This document shows positions 10,401 to 19,700 of a stretch of DNA of 64,000 nucleotides, piece by piece. The notes under the pieces were generated by a model, which saw nothing but the letters and a program-made list of their open reading frames with translations, had not been told where the DNA came from and made no database searches. The stretch is from Rhodonellum psychrophilum GCM71 = DSM 17998. Lineage in GTDB: Bacteria; Bacteroidota; Bacteroidia; Cytophagales; Cyclobacteriaceae. The first letter of the stretch is position 1; each line of letters begins with the position of its first letter. The position numbers and the translations under genes were made by a program. Location: positions 461,814-525,813 of the forward strand of contig NZ_KB906674.1 of NCBI RefSeq assembly GCF_000381545.1, given 5' to 3'.

Positions 10401-10412
10401 ATAATTTCTCAT
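7410..10412 (-). CDS. SusC/RagA family TonB-linked outer-membrane protein
   Basis: This 1000-residue TonB-dependent transporter has, in order, a signal peptide (ending near SANA, about residue 27), a carboxypeptidase-regulatory-like domain (VTGTILDATLKDPLPGVTI, about 32-105), a TonB-box-like segment (EAVVIGYGTQ, about 112), a plug domain (LQGKVAGLNI, the RLRGISSFG and VLDGV signatures, ending with GTRGASGVILITTKKG) and a beta-barrel ending in LGLTITFK. It imports a substrate through the outer membrane using TonB energy and pairs with the SusD gene 18 nt downstream. Translation could start at the first Met (10412) or at the Met 7 codons later; both keep the signal peptide. The upstream region contains repeated motifs described separately. 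Confidence 0.96.
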   Translation of the reverse strand: MRNYLLKMKAFMLMTLLVVATILSANAQSREVTGTILDATLKDPLPGVTILVKGTTKGTTTDLDGKFRISLQQGEDVLVFSFIGFTSQEVVVGNQSVINIELAEDIRSLQEAVVIGYGTQDKKEITSSVASVGVEQFNRGNFTNPQSLLQGKVAGLNISTPGGSPNAQPTVRLRGISSFGANSSPLVVLDGVIGASIDAVDPNDIESIDVLKDASAAAIYGTRGASGVILITTKKGSSRKGFANVTINTFGSAEQATGLIPVLSPDEFRANRAPTADFGQNTNWRDEILRTAMNGTTNASISGGHQNTNYFASVNYRNNQGVVKNSGRETLNTRLNLSHGALNNRLRMNFNLSFTNTEATDIPGEALLYATILNPTMPIYEGTGENRQFFQPSGFDNNNPVGLINTRTNQTKVRNGLYSYRVEYDIIDNLVISAQFSQDVLNTLNGQYNSRSDRAPGGGAANNGVAQQNTYDRTNTIASANLRYETEIGSGLSMTVLGGVETQLFEDRAFGAQARQFLYDQSWNNLGAAGIRFGENTNLYSNASKSTLNSVFGRANFNFRNMYFFSATLRAETYSGFGAQNQTGYFPAFSTGADLTQIFDMGPFSQFKLRGSFGIVGQLPPSPTLAIGVYGNGNRIQLDPLNLNSAWVAPVQLNNANQFLKWETTREFTVGVDYALFDGKITGSMDYYRRNIKDLLFDVGVNIGQPNPFNPRADQPGQFFPYTAGSIWANIAGLNSSGFEFLMTANNINIGGGVTWTPTAIFTIYKRARIENIGAGGLTLPEIRRGVPGSPGVNNAQVIRNLEGERVGDIYGPRLLNISENGTTVLSTENPDDFEVLGNALPTGDFGLTNQFNFKNWDLNFLLRGSWGHQMLNSYRLFYEGDGNATWNSVITKNTPTSPRISNAPSQISDFYIERGDFIRMDNLQLGYNIPTTSDAISNLRLYAGVQNLFTLSNFTGVDPEVRWGDPTDNGLDQLAPGIERRDTYFIPRIWTLGLTITFK

Positions 10413-11009
10413 AGGGTTTGTTGTTTTGTAAAAAACGATTTGGTTTTAAGATTTAAAGCCTAATCAAAAATGATTGTTTAATTTTAATTTTACAATTTTT
10501 AACATTTGACACACTTGCCATTTGACTAAAGTCCTGTTAATGGATTAAAGGTATTTTTCGTTAATGCTTAACAAACGTGAGGGTATGTTATATAAACAGC
10601 AACCGAAAACGTTTGAAATTTGCGAAATGTTAAATTTTTCCGATTTTATTAAAAATGTCAAAATATTCTGGCTTTTTTTTAAAACTGATGATTTAAGCCC
10701 AAAATGTTAAATTTCAATCACCTAACTCATTTTTGGTGTTTTTGTGAAATTCTGTCTTTTCGCAAAAAACGATCAGAATTATTGGCGATGAAAATTTTAC
10801 AAGGCAAAATTTCACGATCAAATCACATTTTTTAGGTGAGGAATAGAGCAATGTAAAATGGGTCACTGTTTTTGTACTCCCAATGTGTTTGACTAAAAAT
10901 GAGTTTTGTTCCCAGAGAACATATTCGTTAAATATTGTCAAACCTCATTTTAGACTTGGGCGTTTCAAATAAACGACACTATTTTTACGAAGTCCTTCTC
11001 ATCAACTTT
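10413..11009. promoter_or_regulatory. AT-rich divergent intergenic region with repeated motifs
   Basis: About 600 nt lie between the SusC gene (minus) and the DUF5686 gene (plus) with no convincing gene. The region holds an 8-nt direct repeat CATTTGAC at 10503-10510 and 10519-10526 (16-nt period), a 13-nt direct repeat AAATGTTAAATTT at 10625-10637 and 10702-10714, an inverted copy of its core (TTTAACATTT, 10498-10507), a small dyad AATCA-N4-TGATT at 10462-10475, and the palindrome AAACGTTT at 10607-10614. No full TTTG/TAnnTTTG promoter pair was found. These are candidate regulator sites; none is assigned to a factor. Confidence 0.4.
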
Positions 11010-13670
11010 ATGCAGAAATATCAGAAAACCTTATTTGTCGTCTTGATTTTTGGATTCCTTCAATTTCTTTTTTTTGAGGGGAATGCCCAGGGAATCAGAG
11101 GGAAAGTCACTTCTGACTCAGGCGAATCCATGGCTTTTGCCTCAGTTTACATTCGGAATCTTGCCGATGGTGTTCCCACAAACCAAAATGGGGAATATGA
11201 ATTTGGTCTCAAGGCAGGATTTTATGATGTTTTGGTTCAGCATATGGGATATACATCGGTACTCAAGACAGTGGAGGTAGGGACAAATTGGGTCGAGCTG
11301 GATTTTGTGTTGGCACAACAGGTTTATGCGCTTCAGGAGGTGATTGTGAAAAGCGGGCAGGAAGATCCAGCCTTGACCATCATGAGAAAGGCAATTTCGA
11401 AAGCCAAATTCCATAGGTTACAAGTACAGGAGTACAGCATGATGGTTTACCTGAAAGGAACGGGACAGTTGACGAATGCTCCCTTCTTTGTGAAAAAGGA
11501 ATTGAAAAAGGAAGGGGTCAAACTTAATGAAGCCTACACCACCGAATCGGTATCCAAAATAAAGTTTTCCCAACCCAACAAGGTTGAGGAGGAGGTAATC
11601 AGTATTCGGACCAATGGGGACAACAACCAAACCTCTCCCGCACCTTTTTTGGCGACAAGCTTTTACAATGATAAAATCAACGATGCCATCTCTCCTTTAT
11701 CCCCATCGGCATTTGCCTATTATAAATTCAAATATGAAGGATCTTTCTTTGAGGATGGCGTGATGGTGAGCAAGATCAGAGTCAGTCCACGATCAAAAGG
11801 AGAGCGGGTTTTTGACGGTCATATTTACATTATCGAGGACATATGGGCGATCCATAGCCTTGATTTCACCACTTCTTTATTGGGTTTTGATATTGGGGTA
11901 AAGCAACTTTATGCACCGGTGGCGGAAAATGTTTGGATGCCGACAACGCACACCTATACCTTCGGAGGTAAGTTTTTTGGGTTTGCGGGGGAGTATAAAT
12001 ACTTGGCTTCCACTAGGGATTATAAAATCACCCTAAATCCTGATTTATTGGTTGAAACCAAAATCATCGATGAAAAAGTGGATGAGGTGCCCAAGGATGC
12101 AAATGCTTTTAACAAAAGCATTTCAGCGCTTGAACAAATGGGCCAAGCCGATAAAATGACCAGAAAGGATTTTAGGAAACTGGTCAACGAATATGAAAAA
12201 GAGGCCTTAAAGGAAAGGGAAGAAATAGAGGTGGTCTCAGAGAGAAGCTATAAAATTGATTCCCTGGCGAAAAAAAGAGACCTGAGCTATTGGGACAGTA
12301 TCCGTCCGATCAAACTGACCGAAGCGGAAATTAAGGGCTATCAGCGCGATGATAGTCTAGCGGTAGTGGAAGCAGCCAAAGTGAGTGATCAAGACAGCAC
12401 CGTGCAAAAAGCCAAACGCAATTTAAAATTCTTGGAAATATTGACCGGAGGGACCTATTATTTCGGGAAAGGGAAATCCGCAGGATTCCATCCCAATATC
12501 GCGAAAATGTCCTTCAATACCGTGGAGGGGTATAAAATTGGGCTTTCTGGCTATTATCGAATAGAAAAAAGCACCAAGATGGCGGACAGTGTCACTAACC
12601 ATGTGCGCTCTTGGAATTTCAGGCCAGAAGTCCGCTATGGTTTTGCAAGCAAACAAACCTATGGTACATTGGACGTCAGGAGATCGATCACCAAAGGCCA
12701 ATCGAGTCAGACGATTGGGCTTACGGGAGGATCCTACATTTATCAATTCAATGGAGACAATCCCATCAGCGAGCAGGTCAATGCGATCTATTCTGTTTGG
12801 TTCAGGCAAAATTACATGAAACTTTATGAGCAGGATTTCCTCAAACTTTATTATGCCCAAAGGATAAGTGATGCCTTCACCTACAGGTCGAATTTTACCT
12901 TGGCCAATAGGAGAGAACTGGAAAACAACTCGAATTTCAGCTTTTATAAAAAACCAGAAAGAGACTACACCGCTAACGTGCCGGAAAACGTGGAGGCTGG
13001 TCCGACTGCATTTCAGGATCATAAAGCAATGGTTTGGCAAACCTCGGTGGAATGGAGGCCTGGGTTGAAATATAGCATTCGAAATGGAAGGAAAAGTCCA
13101 ATCTTCAGCTCTGCTCCCCTAATCAATCTTTCTTACAAAAAGGGGATCAATGGCATTTTTGATGCCGGCGCTTCGGCTGCGAAATTCGATCTGGTAGAAG
13201 CCGGGATTGAGTACGTTTTCAATTTTGGAGTGAGCGGCAAATTGGATTTCAATATCAATGCTGGAACTTTTATCAACAATGATCAGGTGTATTTTGCGGA
13301 TTACAAGCATTTTGGCGGAAACAGAACCATTTTCGCGAATATGGGCGTGGCATCCAATTACCGGTTTCTGGATTATTACCAATACAGCACCCAATCCCAA
13401 TACATCAGTAGCATTGTCCATTACCAGTTTAGGAAGTTCTTATTGACCCAATTGCCCATGTTGCGCTTTTCGGGAGTCCGGGAAAACCTCTTCCTCAATT
13501 ACCTCAAAACCCAAAATTCTCCCCATTATGTGGAGCTGGGATATTCCTTGGATAACCTTTTCAGGATTTTCAGGGTGGAGATCGGTGCCGGGTTTGAAAA
13601 CGGGAATTATTCCAGGGGAGGGGTTAGGTTTGGAGTCGCGAGTTTTATCAACATAGGGTTTGATAACTAA
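11010..13670 (+). CDS. DUF5686-type outer-membrane protein with carboxypeptidase-regulatory-like domain
   Basis: The protein is 886 residues from the ATG at 11010, chosen because a clean signal peptide (MQKYQKTLFVVLIFGF, then cleavage near GNAQG) starts there; an in-frame ATG at 10935 would add 25 residues ahead of the signal. An N-terminal carboxypeptidase-regulatory-like domain (IRGKVTSDSGESMAFASVYI) covers about the first 90 mature residues. A long DUF5686-like region with Lys/Glu-rich middle and a predicted beta-strand-rich C-terminus (ending FGVASFINIGFDN) follows. Proteins of this type are widespread in Bacteroidota outer membranes, but their role is not established. It is monocistronic, followed by a perfect 17-bp hairpin, and convergent with the PepSY gene. 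Confidence 0.85.
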   Translation: MQKYQKTLFVVLIFGFLQFLFFEGNAQGIRGKVTSDSGESMAFASVYIRNLADGVPTNQNGEYEFGLKAGFYDVLVQHMGYTSVLKTVEVGTNWVELDFVLAQQVYALQEVIVKSGQEDPALTIMRKAISKAKFHRLQVQEYSMMVYLKGTGQLTNAPFFVKKELKKEGVKLNEAYTTESVSKIKFSQPNKVEEEVISIRTNGDNNQTSPAPFLATSFYNDKINDAISPLSPSAFAYYKFKYEGSFFEDGVMVSKIRVSPRSKGERVFDGHIYIIEDIWAIHSLDFTTSLLGFDIGVKQLYAPVAENVWMPTTHTYTFGGKFFGFAGEYKYLASTRDYKITLNPDLLVETKIIDEKVDEVPKDANAFNKSISALEQMGQADKMTRKDFRKLVNEYEKEALKEREEIEVVSERSYKIDSLAKKRDLSYWDSIRPIKLTEAEIKGYQRDDSLAVVEAAKVSDQDSTVQKAKRNLKFLEILTGGTYYFGKGKSAGFHPNIAKMSFNTVEGYKIGLSGYYRIEKSTKMADSVTNHVRSWNFRPEVRYGFASKQTYGTLDVRRSITKGQSSQTIGLTGGSYIYQFNGDNPISEQVNAIYSVWFRQNYMKLYEQDFLKLYYAQRISDAFTYRSNFTLANRRELENNSNFSFYKKPERDYTANVPENVEAGPTAFQDHKAMVWQTSVEWRPGLKYSIRNGRKSPIFSSAPLINLSYKKGINGIFDAGASAAKFDLVEAGIEYVFNFGVSGKLDFNINAGTFINNDQVYFADYKHFGGNRTIFANMGVASNYRFLDYYQYSTQSQYISSIVHYQFRKFLLTQLPMLRFSGVRENLFLNYLKTQNSPHYVELGYSLDNLFRIFRVEIGAGFENGNYSRGGVRFGVASFINIGFDN

Positions 13671-13687
13671 GTATTTTCGGATTCCGT

Positions 13688-13732
13688 AAATTTCCAAAAC
13701 GCACATAAGAAATGCGTGCGTTTTGGAAATTT
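13688..13732 (+). terminator. Long perfect hairpin after the DUF5686 gene
   Basis: A 17-bp perfect stem (13688-13704 with 13716-13732) encloses an 11-nt loop, starting 18 nt after the stop codon. There is no U-run directly after it, so it may act as an mRNA 3' end stabiliser as well as a terminator. The convergent PepSY operon ends at 14008 and may use the same structure. Confidence 0.6.
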
Positions 13733-14007
13733 GGAGATTGGACCAAATCCCTCTATATTGGTCCCAGTAAGGTTTAACAATTGGAAAGATTTTACAGCCC
13801 ATGGCTGTTTAATCTTTATTTCAAGCTTTTTTGAATTGGTAAGCTCACATTTCCAAGCCCAAGTTTTTTTGTCAACTTTTTCCTTGGCCCACTGCAAGTT
13901 TTTATTTGGAATTCTCTAGAAAATTGGACATTTGATTTTCCCCGGGAATTTCCCCCAGTCGAAGCCTTATGCTTATTTCGGGTCTAGCATTTATATCGTC
14001 CTGATAA
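13733..14007. other. Convergent intergenic region without a gene
   Basis: The region between two convergent genes contains a second short hairpin, GGACCAA (13740-13746) with TTGGTCC (13758-13764). The short open frames on either strand lack recognisable protein character and I do not support any of them as genes. Confidence 0.5.
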
Positions 14008-15210
14008 TTAAGCCAAAACCGCTCCTTTGCGTTTGGATTTTTTCCTCAATTTATTGATCCAGATAATTGTTCCGGAAACAGGCAAGGATGTGGCGATTAG
14101 ACAGGAAATGAAGTAGAGAATTTTGGAAAAAGTGCCAAAAACGTTTCCAACATGTAATGCTTTGATGGATCCCATTACTCTTTCGTTAAGCGGTTTGTCC
14201 CGAAAGATGTCCACTTCCAGGATTTCGGCAGAAGCTTTGTCCAAAATGATTTTGTCTCCGGCAGCAGACGCAAAAAAACCTGTTCTGGTTTTGGAAAGAT
14301 TTATTGATTTATCCGATGCCTCTGGGATTGAAATCCTGAAATTGCCCGGGTAGGAAAGTCTTTCATTGGCTTTTTCCAAGTACTGTTCCCATGGAAGCAG
14401 GGCAATATCGATGGGGCTTGTCTCTTTTTCAACCTTTTCTCCTTTTTTTGCCTCAGCCATTGGCGGCCTTCCTCCTCTGCCTTTTGGTTGCTCCACTTGA
14501 AATATGGAGTATAAGCCACTTTTGTACCAATCAAAAGACCAGTATAGCCCTGTGAGTGACATGACCAACATCAGGAATGCGGCATAAAAACCCAAAGTAT
14601 TGTGAAGATCATGGTTGATTCTTTTCCAATTGGAATCGAATTTGATTTTTAATCCCTGTTTCCAATATCGGACTTTCTGGGGGATCCAGATGCACATGCC
14701 AGTCAGGATCAGAAGCGTGAAAATCACGGTTGCCCATCCCACAATGGGCCTTCCGATGGATGTATCCAACAGCAACCAGCGATGGAGCCGAAACATCTTC
14801 ATGAAAAAAACCGATCCCACAGCTTCGCCTGAAGCCGTGACTTGTCCCGAGTAAGGGTCAAGGGAAAATCCGGTCCCTCTTCCCTTTTCGTCCTTTTTCA
14901 GAAGGGTGAATTGGTAGGTTTCATCGGGTTTTGCTGGGATGTTGATGGTGGTGACTTTTCCATCATTATCTTTTTCCAGTTGCAGGATCAATTGTGCAAT
15001 TGGCAGTTTCGAATCACCGATGGGCCCATTGACCTTATATCGGCTCGGTTCCAAAAATCGCTGGATTTCATCACTAAAAGTGTAAATGGTCCCGCTTAAA
15101 CAGACCACAAAAATAATCAGGCCACTGGCTATACCCAGCCATAAATGGATTTCATTGATCACTCTTCGAATTTTTGGCCAGATTCCCGTTTTTCTATTTT
15201 TCATTATCAC
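14008..15210 (-). CDS. PepSY-associated transmembrane protein, probable siderophore-iron reductase type
   Basis: This 400-residue inner-membrane protein has about four membrane helices: near residues 26-46, 155-176, 205-225 and 362-385. PepSY-type periplasmic segments lie between them. Histidines sit at the helix edges in the pattern typical of this family: His22 (IHLWLG), His143 (RLHRWL), His200 and His203 (NHDLHNTLGFY), and His353 (ALHVGNVFG); they are candidates for haem ligands. Relatives such as PiuB and FoxB, and XusC of Bacteroides, work with TonB-dependent siderophore receptors, probably by reducing the imported iron complex. The gene is the third of a SusC-SusD-PepSY run, 29 nt after susD. 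The electron-transfer role is inferred from family and context. Confidence 0.88.
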   Translation of the reverse strand: MIMKNRKTGIWPKIRRVINEIHLWLGIASGLIIFVVCLSGTIYTFSDEIQRFLEPSRYKVNGPIGDSKLPIAQLILQLEKDNDGKVTTINIPAKPDETYQFTLLKKDEKGRGTGFSLDPYSGQVTASGEAVGSVFFMKMFRLHRWLLLDTSIGRPIVGWATVIFTLLILTGMCIWIPQKVRYWKQGLKIKFDSNWKRINHDLHNTLGFYAAFLMLVMSLTGLYWSFDWYKSGLYSIFQVEQPKGRGGRPPMAEAKKGEKVEKETSPIDIALLPWEQYLEKANERLSYPGNFRISIPEASDKSINLSKTRTGFFASAAGDKIILDKASAEILEVDIFRDKPLNERVMGSIKALHVGNVFGTFSKILYFISCLIATSLPVSGTIIWINKLRKKSKRKGAVLA

Positions 15211-15239
15211 AGCTTAATGTTTTGATTTATGTCTTGAGT

Positions 15240-16751
15240 TTATTTTGCCCACCAAATGCGGGATTCGGTGATGTTATCATTGCCTTGTTTGAGGACCTCA
15301 TCCAGATTAGTCATCCGTTCGGTTTCTGGATACATCAGGCGGAGTGGATGGGCTGTTGGATTTGGGGATTGTAAAGAATTGGGAAAGTTGGGAAGTCCCA
15401 GTCTTCGATAATCATTCCATGCCTCGATGCTGCTGATGCTGTTCAGGGAAAGCCATTTTTGGGTAATTATCTTGGCCAACGAACCATCATAGGCGACACT
15501 TTCTTGTGAATTGTAAGCGGTGAACAAGAATTTTTCGACATTCATATAGGAAAAAGACTCCTGAATGGCTGCTTCATAAAGTGATTTTGGGGCGTCAGAA
15601 ATCCATCCCCTTTGGGCAGCCTCTGCTTGAAGAAAAAGGCTTTCAAAGGAACTGAGTAAAACAGAAGCTTGGGTTGAGCTTTTTAGGAGTGCTCCAGCCT
15701 GGCCGTTATTTTCAGCCGGCCCTTTCATTGGTGAGGTTACATTTCTTCCATATAGGGAATGGTTCACTTCGGGATCACCAAAAAGGACTCCTCGGAATTC
15801 GCCTTTTACAGGTACGTACAATTGATTCAATCTGGGGTCATTGCGCAGTTGGTATTGCTCCAGGAGGAATTGGGTTGGACGAATATCCTGGTAATTTCCT
15901 GTGACCGCATTTTGGACATTTCGATAATAATTCTCCCAAAAAGGATTGAGTTTTCCGGCAGAATTCAAGTAGCCAGGTTGTACCATGGCACTTTGGCCCA
16001 GCATCAAAAAGCCGCTTCCTTCAATATTGATCTTTTTGATTTCTTCCTGGATATAGGCCAAAGGACTGACTTCACTTTGCCGTACCAGCGCCCTTAGTTT
16101 GACAGTGTTTCCAAATTTGGCCCACAACGTTACATTTCCGGCAAAGAGTACATCATCTTGCCCGGCAAGAGTTCCTGCGGGGGCATTTTTCATGTCTTCG
16201 ATTCCTTCCGAGATCAGATCAACTGCTTTTTTATACACCATTTCACCGGATTCATATGCAGGTGTGGCATGTGTTGTCCCCTGCAAGGCCTCATCAAAAG
16301 GGATGTTGTCATAAAAATCCACCAAGCGTAAAAAATGAAAGCCTTGCATGATTTTGGCAGCACCTTCGTAAAACAAAGCGCCTTCTTGGGCTGCTTGATT
16401 TCTGATCAATCGGTAATAAAGCAAGGTGGTATAAGTTGTTTCCCAGACAGGAAATCCATCCCGGACATCACGCAGGCCTGGACCATTGTAGGTCTTTTGA
16501 TTGAAGAACAGGTTGATTCCCTCACTCGTAGTGCCCCAGTATCCGCCCCAAAGTGCGCCGAGTTGATTGAGTTGTCCTGTTTCTTGGTTTACCGATGCCA
16601 CCAAAGCTGCGGGGAAAGTTGCACTTAATTTTAGATTTTCCGAAACAGGTGCATTGGGGTTGTCATTTACATCCAGAAATCCATTGCATCCAAAGCTGAG
16701 TAAGGCGATCAGGATTATTGGGGAAAAGAATAATTTATTGAAGCTTTTCAT
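15240..16751 (-). CDS. SusD-like_2 family outer-membrane lipoprotein
   Basis: The start is set at 16751, where a lipoprotein signal begins (MKSFNKLFFSP, lipobox LSFGC, Cys22); a start at 16799 would add 16 residues before it. The product is 503 residues. The mature N-terminus GFLDVNDNPNAP and the following helices (FPAALVASVNQETGQLNQL, LWGGYWG) match the SusD-like_2 branch rather than the glycan-type SusD seen at 5895-7391. C-terminal features include a helical repeat region with ESLFLQAEAAQRGW and the IEAWNDYRRLGLP motif. It should be the surface lid for the SusC-type transporter encoded just upstream (48 nt gap). The PepSY gene downstream and the AraC regulator suggest a metal-complex substrate, which is inference. 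Confidence 0.92.
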   Translation of the reverse strand: MKSFNKLFFSPIILIALLSFGCNGFLDVNDNPNAPVSENLKLSATFPAALVASVNQETGQLNQLGALWGGYWGTTSEGINLFFNQKTYNGPGLRDVRDGFPVWETTYTTLLYYRLIRNQAAQEGALFYEGAAKIMQGFHFLRLVDFYDNIPFDEALQGTTHATPAYESGEMVYKKAVDLISEGIEDMKNAPAGTLAGQDDVLFAGNVTLWAKFGNTVKLRALVRQSEVSPLAYIQEEIKKINIEGSGFLMLGQSAMVQPGYLNSAGKLNPFWENYYRNVQNAVTGNYQDIRPTQFLLEQYQLRNDPRLNQLYVPVKGEFRGVLFGDPEVNHSLYGRNVTSPMKGPAENNGQAGALLKSSTQASVLLSSFESLFLQAEAAQRGWISDAPKSLYEAAIQESFSYMNVEKFLFTAYNSQESVAYDGSLAKIITQKWLSLNSISSIEAWNDYRRLGLPNFPNSLQSPNPTAHPLRLMYPETERMTNLDEVLKQGNDNITESRIWWAK

Positions 16752-16799
16752 AAGAGTAGTAGTGAAATTTGAGGAAGAAACCAGTTGCATGGAGGCCAC

Positions 16800-19700
16800 T
16801 TAAAAGCCGACATTGATATTGAATCCATAAGTTCGATAAGGCGGAACCTGTCTGAAACTTACATATCCATCGGTGGAATTGTAAAGGTATTCGGGGTCTC
16901 CATGATCATTGTCCTTATGCCTGATGATAAATAGGTTGGTCCCGATCAAGGAAAGGCTTGCTGTTTTGATGATTTTTTGGCCAGAGAGCAGGGAAGGGGG
17001 AAGATTGAAAGTAAGGTTGAGCTCCCTGAGTTTGAAGAAATCGGATTGGACTGCGGTATTGGATTGGACTTTTCCTTCAAAATCCCAAAAGGCTTTGTCA
17101 CCAGGTGAAAAAACATCTCTGTTTTCCACGAAACGTCCATCTTCCAATTCTATGGAGGAATTTGGATAAATGAAGGGTTGGCGGTCATAAGCTACCGTAT
17201 TTGGATGTGTACCGGCAGTGTATTGTCTTGGGATGATTTCTGAATAAAGCCATCCACCCCAGCGACTGTCAAATTGGGCACCTATGCTGACGGATTTGTA
17301 TTGGTAGAAGGAGCTAAAACCCAATTGGAACGGGGGAACCATACTTCCCAAATGGGTTTCTGCATCAGCAAGAACAGGATAGCCGGTTGATGGGTTGATC
17401 ACAATTCTTCCCTCGGGATCTCTTTTGTAATCGCTGACCATTAGGCTCGGATAAGCTTGCCCAACATTTGCGTAGGATTGTCTGAAGATATTATAGGATG
17501 TGCCTTCATAAAGTTCCTTGACTTGGTTTTTGATATGGGAATAATTCAAGCCCAGGTTTAATTTCTGGTCCTTTGTGTGGAGGACATCTGCATTGATGCT
17601 CAATTCAATGATGTTATTGGTCAATCTTCCAGCGTTCACAATCGCCGTGCTGTACCCCGTCGCGCGGGAAGTGGTGGCATTGAAAATCTGTCCTTCAGAA
17701 TCTGAATAGACATAACTCCCTTCAAAATGCAGCCTGTTGTCAAATAGACTCAATTGGGTCCCAATCTCAAATGAAGTCACGAATTCGGGTTGAATGGAAG
17801 GATTGGGATAAGCGCTGCCGGGGGAGAAGCCCACCGTATTTCCGAAAGGAAATCCGTTTGATTGACTATAGGCATTGTTTAAACTGTAGGGTTGGAGGGT
17901 GACATTTCCTGTTTTGTTCCAGGAGGCGAAAATCTTACCGAAAGTCAGCACGCGGCTGTCTTTAAGGGCGGGAATGGCATCGTTGAAAACAAAGGAAGTG
18001 CTGACTCCTGGATAAAAATAGGATCTATTGGAAGGGGCCAAAACAGAAACCCAGTCTTTTCGGCCCGTCAAGGTCAGGAAAAGGTAATCATTGTACCCAG
18101 TGGTGAATTCTCCATAAACCGCAAGGGATCTGTATTCAGTGAGGGAAGATCCAGAACCTGAGGACAATTCACCAATTCGACTTGCGGGATTGAAAAGGTC
18201 AGGAAGCAACAAGTTTGAAGCACCGACGGTTACTGTTTTTCGATTGTCTGATCTGAAATTTTGCCCCAAAATCAAGGAGGTTGAAAAACGGCCAATTTGT
18301 TTGTTGAAGTTCAGGATAAAATCCCCGTTGAGTCTCTGGAAATTATCATTGATATCCGTAACGCTTCCGACCACATTGCGTCGGCCTGCCGCCTCAAATT
18401 TCCCGCTTCTGTTTTGGCTTTCATCAAAGCTGCTGTACATCCCCAGTCGATACAGGGCGCTAAACCATGGCGTAATTTCGTATTCCAGCTCTATTTTGCC
18501 ATTAAGGGTTTGTTGTTTGTTGGATTGCCTGTTGTTGTCCAATAGGAAAAAGGGGTTTTTGACCTGGTCTGTAAAGTACAGGTTGGGATTGGCGATGCTG
18601 TTTGGGTCTAGCCAATCTTTTAAACTTGAATAATCAATATTTGCGGGGGAAGTATAGGCGGCCAACCATGGGCCATCAGGTGCCATATCTTTTTTGAATC
18701 GGATATAGTTGATATTGTAGGAGGTTTTCAACTTCCCGAATTTTTTCGATCCATTGAATCGGGCGCCTGTTCTCTGACTTTCGTCTCCGGGGAGAATCCC
18801 TTTGATGGAGACATCCTGTATGGAGACGAAATAAGTCGAGCTTTCATCTCCTCCTGAAAAGGAAAGGTCATTTTGGATATTGACACCAGTTTGGAAGATT
18901 CCCAATCGATTGTCCTCGCTTGGAGCAGCGTACAAAAGCTGTGGTTGGGTTCCATCTGGAAGTAGTCTTCCAAAATCCCTCAAACTTCCATCGAACCGAG
19001 GTCCCCAAGATTCACTTTGAATAGGATCATAGATGCCATTCTGACCCTGACCAAATTCTTTTTGTGCCTTCGGCAAAAGAAAAGCTTTTGAAAAAGTCGT
19101 GGTGTTGCTAAACTGGATACGTTCGGTTCCTCTGGATCCAGTCTTCGTGGTGATCATCAGTGCGCCATTCACTCCCTCGGAACCATAAAGTGCAGCGGCA
19201 TTGGCGCCTTTGAGTACCGTTATGCTTTCAATATCATTGGGATTGAGACGGCTAATATCAGGTACCGGAACACCATCTACTACATAAATGGGCGCATTTT
19301 CGGACCGATTCAATGAGCGGGTACCTCTGATCACAATTTGGATTTGGGGATCCACCTTGCTGTCGTACATGTTGATCCTAAGCCCCGCTACTTTACTGGC
19401 CAATCCAGTTAAGGGATTGATGGTTTTGCCTTGATTCAAGTATTCATTCGAAACCACTTGGGTTCCGCCACCTATTTCTTTTGCGGCCCTTTGGATGCCC
19501 AGCGCCCCTGTTACGACTATCTCGGAAAGGATTCTGGTGTCTTCTTTCATGTAAATTTCAAACAAAGCTTCATCCCCTGGCGCAATAATATCTTGGGTAA
19601 CAAATCCTAGGAACTTGATTTCCAAGGTCTGGCCTGGCTCAGCATACATTCTAAAAAGCCCATTCTTGTCAGAAACCGATGTGATGGGAGTGCCTTTTAC

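Noticed and set aside
12423-13040. A 205-codon open frame on the minus strand
   Set aside because: It is antisense to the DUF5686 gene and has no signal, domain or neighbour support.
13716-13919. Short open frames in the convergent gap
   Set aside because: They overlap hairpins, have no conserved character and no start context.
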